In this document: positions 6,724 to 8,444 of the stretch, in pieces | Layout of the letters: every line of letters starts with the position of its first letter | Position numbering within the stretch: position 1 is the stretch's first letter | Assembly (NCBI GenBank): GCA_039029915.1 | Contig: JBCCFD010000361.1 | Span: 1 to 8,444, forward strand | Origin: QQUD01 sp039029915 | Lineage (GTDB): Bacteria; Chloroflexota; Anaerolineae; Promineifilales; Promineifilaceae | DNA length: 8,444 nt | Reading direction: 5' to 3' | Notes under the pieces: model-generated | The model's database searches: none | Seen by the model: the letters and a program-made list of their open reading frames with translations, nothing else | Told to the model about the DNA's origin: nothing | Position numbers and translations under genes: made by a program

Positions 6724-6969
6724 ATGATTAATAAAGAAAGAAACAAAATTGCACATACTGATATCGAATTGATGCGCTTGCGGTTAAAGCTCTCACCCGG
6801 TCAACGGATTCAAGCAATGCTCGACGCTCGATCTTTAATGATTGGCATTATACGAGGTCGCCTTCGTAAGCAATTTCCTGAAATCACAAACGTCGAACTT
6901 AATTTAAAACTTCTTGAGGAAATCAAACGTGCCAAAAGCATCCCCGCTTGGTCCCAATCTATTTCTTGA
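6724..6969 (+). CDS. Small helical protein, partner of nucleotidyltransferase (module A)
   Basis: This 81-residue protein has no recognised named function. It shares layout with the first gene of the next module: a charged helical start, a middle stretch R-I-Q-AM-DAR-LMIGIIRGRLRK (about residues 29-48), then FPEITNVELNLKLLEEI. The shared pattern is a helix, I-R-G/Q-R, a Pro-containing turn (P then polar then E), and another amphipathic helix. No membrane segment or signal peptide is seen. The ATG at 6724 is the only start: in the same frame TAA occurs at 6682 with no start codon between. No Shine-Dalgarno is visible. Its end overlaps the following nucleotidyltransferase start by 41 bp, so the two were translationally coupled. 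An antitoxin-like or adaptor role is an inference from the pairing. With its partner truncated it may be in decay, although the frame itself is intact. Confidence 0.65.
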   Translation: MINKERNKIAHTDIELMRLRLKLSPGQRIQAMLDARSLMIGIIRGRLRKQFPEITNVELNLKLLEEIKRAKSIPAWSQSIS

Positions 6970-7192
6970 TATTTTACTCAAACTGGAAAATCTCAATATC
7001 CCATATGTCATTATAGGAGGGTTTGCAGCCACTATTTATGGGATTACTCGAGCTACATTTGATATAGATATTATTGTCAAAATGGAGTCGGCACATATTG
7101 AGGCCTTGTCAAACGCCTATCCCTTGCCCCGCTATTATGCAGATCCTCATCAAATGCGAGAAGCACATTCTATTGTAAATAGCCTGCCCTGA
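6929..7192 (+). pseudogene. Truncated nucleotidyltransferase-fold protein (module A)
   Basis: A GTG start at 6929 with GAGGA at 6916-6920 (8-nt spacing) gives 87 residues. They align with the first part of the intact protein at 7687. PYVIIGG ends at residue 31, and TRATFDIDI carries the metal-binding pair Asp45 and Asp47, at the same positions as in the intact copy. Similarity continues through YYADPHQM to HSIVN, and then the reading frame enters an interspersed repeat (7187-7206) and stops at TGA 7190-7192. About 105 residues are missing, including the third acidic residue (KVDLF in the intact copy) and the helical C-terminal part. The product is therefore unlikely to be catalytically active, though a short regulatory product cannot be excluded. 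A TTG at 6914 would add five residues but overlaps the ribosome site. Confidence 0.75.
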
Positions 7193-7206
7193 GCTTGCCG
7201 AAGGGG
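7187..7206. repeat. CCCTGAGCTTG-type interspersed repeat
   Basis: CCCTGAGCTTGCCGAAGGGG is one base off the CCCTGAGCTTGTCGAAGGG motif that recurs in many environmental bacterial genomes. It is an imperfect inverted repeat (CCCT-G-AGCTTG-C-GAAGGGG). It falls exactly where the homology of the nucleotidyltransferase gene ends and supplies that gene's stop codon. The wider element, if there is one, cannot be delimited from this single copy. Confidence 0.65.
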
Positions 7207-7227
7207 TGAACAATGAATTTTGAATGG

Positions 7228-7380
7228 TAAACCGAAGCGGTTTACGGCCGTTTCTAAGAATCAACAGTTAACAATCAACGGTACGGCCGTTATCCCCTAA
7301 TTTACAATTCATCATTCAAAATTTACCATTTACAATTCATCCTGGCCGTTTCCCCTAATGTACAATTCACCGTTCAGAAC
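7228..7380. repeat. Intergenic palindromes and AT-rich word repeats
   Basis: TAAACCG-AAG-CGGTTTA at 7228-7244 is a perfect 7-bp hairpin with a 3-nt loop, running straight into ACGGCCGT at 7244-7251. A second ACGGCCGT lies at 7283-7290. From 7285 and again from 7344, units of about 36 bp start with GGCCGTT and continue with TCCCCTAAT, TACAATTCA and TTCA. The words also occur inverted at 7208-7231 (AATGAATTTTGAATGGTAAA), so parts of this gap can fold on themselves. No gene is seen here. Confidence 0.7.
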
Positions 7381-7427
7381 AACCAAAGGTCGTCTTTGCC
7401 TTTGCCCAAAGATAAGAAAATTTCGGT

Positions 7428-7453
7428 TATACTTAGATCATGATAGATCATGA
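7428..7453 (+). promoter_or_regulatory. Candidate -10 box giving a leaderless start, with 10-bp-phased repeats
   Basis: TATACT at 7428-7433 is 5 of 6 to the -10 consensus and ends 6 nt before the ATG at 7440, so transcription would begin at or next to the start codon. This agrees with the lack of a Shine-Dalgarno for that gene. AGATCATGA occurs at 7435-7443 and again at 7445-7453, exactly 10 bp apart, each with a TCATGA palindrome. Repeats on one face of the helix over the start point suit a repressor site. A -35 box is weak (TTGCCC at 7402-7407, 20-nt spacer). Confidence 0.4.
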
Positions 7454-7706
7454 CCCATTAAACGACACCTCCTCCGAGGCAGAAGCCGTTTTACTAACAC
7501 TTTTACGCCAAGCCCCCTCATGGCAGAAGTTTAAAATGGTTGGTGATCTGAATGCGACAGTCAAACAATTTGCCATTGAAGGAATCCGCCAAAGGCATCC
7601 CAACGCCTCAGATTCTGAAGTCAAAAGACGTCTTGCAGATATTTTACTAGGAGAAGAGCTAGCTACTAAGGTTTATGGAGTGCTGAATGAGCCAGCATCT
7701 TCCTGA
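7440..7706 (+). CDS. Small helical protein, partner of nucleotidyltransferase (module B)
   Basis: This 88-residue protein has no named function that I know. Its sequence has the form of a recurrent small family: an acidic N-terminus rich in Asp and Glu (residues 1-15), then a helix LLTLLRQAPSWQKFKMVGDL. Next come T-V-Q-FAIEGIRQRHP (about 45-59), a Ser/Glu turn, and a helix VKRRLADILLGEEL, closing with KVYG. It aligns in layout with the module A small gene, including the helix-IR-P-E pattern, but the sequence identity is low. The gene overlaps the nucleotidyltransferase by 20 bp, so they are co-translated. The start has no Shine-Dalgarno and sits 6 nt after a candidate -10 box, suggesting leaderless translation. 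By layout this could be the antitoxin-like or regulatory partner; nothing in the sequence proves it. Confidence 0.75.
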   Translation: MIDHDPLNDTSSEAEAVLLTLLRQAPSWQKFKMVGDLNATVKQFAIEGIRQRHPNASDSEVKRRLADILLGEELATKVYGVLNEPASS

Positions 7707-8262
7707 ACCCATCGCCGTCACTTTACTTGTGATTGATGTTTTGGAACGACTAAAAATCCCCTATGTTGTCGTTGGTTCCTTAGCAAGCACGCAACACGGC
7801 ACAGCCCGTTCAACATTAGACAGCGACTTAGTGATTTTAATGAAAGAATCAAATGTTTCCGACTTCATTTCACCATTAAAAAACGCTTTTTATGCTGACG
7901 AGCAAATGGCTTTCAACGCAATTCAGAACAAGAGTAGTTTCAACCTTATTCATTTGGAAACAATGTTCAAAGTTGATCTTTTTATCTCAAAAGACGACAC
8001 TTTTGACAAGGCTCAAATTGAACGACGTGTCTCACGGAAGGTGGCTGAAAATTTTGACCGCAAAATATATATTCTATCGGCCGAGGATACAATTCTTGCT
8101 AAATTAAGATGGTACCGGCTCGGAGGTGAGCAGTCTGAAAGACAGTGGCGAGATGTGCTGGGGGTCGTAAAAGTGCAACGGGACCAACTCGATTTAGACT
8201 ACCTCAAGCAAATGGCAGTTACACTTGGCGTAGAAGATTTATTAGAGCAGGTGATAAAATAA
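7687..8262 (+). CDS. Nucleotidyltransferase-fold protein, intact (module B)
   Basis: This complete 191-residue protein looks like a minimal nucleotidyltransferase. PYVVVGS ends at residue 31, followed by TARSTLDSDLV with Asp45 and Asp47, and a third acidic residue Asp97 in FKVDLFI. A helical part follows with ILSAEDTILAKLRWYRLG (about 129-146), SERQWRDVLGVV and a C-terminal LGVEDLLEQVIK. The GS/G-x-D-x-D plus later Asp layout is that of AbiEii/MNT-like enzymes, which transfer nucleotides to a protein or RNA target; several act as toxins or antitoxins. Target and direction are unknown. The ATG at 7687 has GGAG at 7677-7680 with 6-nt spacing, and the frame overlaps the preceding small gene. The stop is followed immediately by ACGGCCGT and repeat copy B. 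It is the only intact member of the local array. Confidence 0.8.
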   Translation: MSQHLPEPIAVTLLVIDVLERLKIPYVVVGSLASTQHGTARSTLDSDLVILMKESNVSDFISPLKNAFYADEQMAFNAIQNKSSFNLIHLETMFKVDLFISKDDTFDKAQIERRVSRKVAENFDRKIYILSAEDTILAKLRWYRLGGEQSERQWRDVLGVVKVQRDQLDLDYLKQMAVTLGVEDLLEQVIK

Positions 8263-8419
8263 ACGGCCGTTTCAACAATCAACACTCAACGGTCAACAGT
8301 CTACGCTCAACGAACCCGATAAAACTGAACGCGGAGACGCAAAGAGCGCAGAGAAATAAAAACACCACACCCTTTGCGCCACCGCGTCTTTGCGTTTAAT
8401 TCAATTTGCCATACTTAGA
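8263..8419. repeat. Long dispersed repeat, copy B (157 bp)
   Basis: This is the second copy of the repeat at 6227-6384. It starts with ACGGCCGT directly after the nucleotidyltransferase stop codon, carries the CAAC-based words (about 8272-8312), and then matches copy A almost exactly to 8419. Its inverted arms (8328-8353 and 8372-8396) are better preserved than in copy A: AACGC, AGACGC and GCGCA all pair. Another ACGGCCGT follows at 8423-8430, so this copy is framed by the palindrome on both sides. The hairpin could slow or end transcription, but it lacks a T-run. Confidence 0.85.
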
Positions 8420-8444
8420 ATAACGGCCGTTCCCAACAACCAAC

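Larger units (their letters stand above)
523..8430. repeat. Over-represented palindrome ACGGCCGT, 12 exact copies
   Basis: Exact copies start at 523, 2720, 2753, 4687, 5401, 5456, 6227, 6499, 7244, 7283, 8263 and 8423. Six lie in genes and six in gaps. Single-mismatch forms are at 1307, 3119, 4336, 4362, 5718 and 5973. An 8-mer is expected about 0.13 times in this length with equal base use. In genes it is read as Asn-Gly-Arg three times, Thr-Ala-Val twice and Lys-Arg-Pro-Leu once, so it does not keep one frame. Confidence 0.85.

Noticed and set aside
7283..7380. Possible CRISPR array
   Set aside because: There are only two imperfect units with AT-rich words between them, no uniform repeat or unique spacers, and no cas genes.
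8145..8399. 84-codon ORF ending in the long repeat (residues like NAETQRAQ and FAPPRLCV)
   Set aside because: It starts out of frame in the nucleotidyltransferase, and its end is the translated repeat, a well-known kind of spurious protein tail.
6227..8419. Composite transposon or insertion sequence
   Set aside because: The end repeats are direct and lack a transposase; no target duplication could be seen.

Overview
The window is bacterial, with mid-range GC, all recognisable genes on the + strand, and gaps full of degenerate simple repeats and one over-represented palindrome (ACGGCCGT). The palindrome, the AT-rich word repeats and the small-protein/nucleotidyltransferase pairs remind me of environmental Chloroflexota (Anaerolineae-like) genomes. 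That placement comes from general impression, not from a marker gene, and is tentative.

Positions 1-5108 and 5220-6191 form a catabolic block. It opens with the 3' end of a fumarylacetoacetate-hydrolase-family gene (HpaG-like) and a complete 5-carboxymethyl-2-hydroxymuconate semialdehyde dehydrogenase (HpaE-like). These are two steps of the homoprotocatechuate (4-hydroxyphenylacetate) meta-cleavage route. A strong terminator closes this part. Next come a GlcD/D-lactate-dehydrogenase-type FAD oxidase, a type I Baeyer-Villiger monooxygenase and an HSL-family alpha/beta hydrolase. The monooxygenase and hydrolase make chemical sense together: ketone to ester, then ester to alcohol or phenol plus acid. 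The block looks like a peripheral aromatic or ketone degradation cluster feeding central metabolism.

From about 6192 to the end the character changes to an accessory region. Two copies of a roughly 157-bp repeat (6227-6384 and 8263-8419) bracket a tandem array of a two-gene module. Each module has a small helical protein of 81-88 aa overlapping a nucleotidyltransferase-fold protein. The last module (7440-8262) is intact. The middle one (6724-7192) has its nucleotidyltransferase cut off at a CCCTGAGCTTG-type interspersed repeat. Upstream lies a relic of the 3' end of a further copy (6455-6498), and a short ORF at 6613 echoes the start of the small gene. The module resembles a toxin-antitoxin or defence pair in layout, but that function is inferred.

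The most notable signals are the HIP1-like palindrome (12 exact copies in 8.4 kb, in genes and gaps alike), the bracketed and decaying module array, and a possible leaderless, self-regulated start for the intact module.
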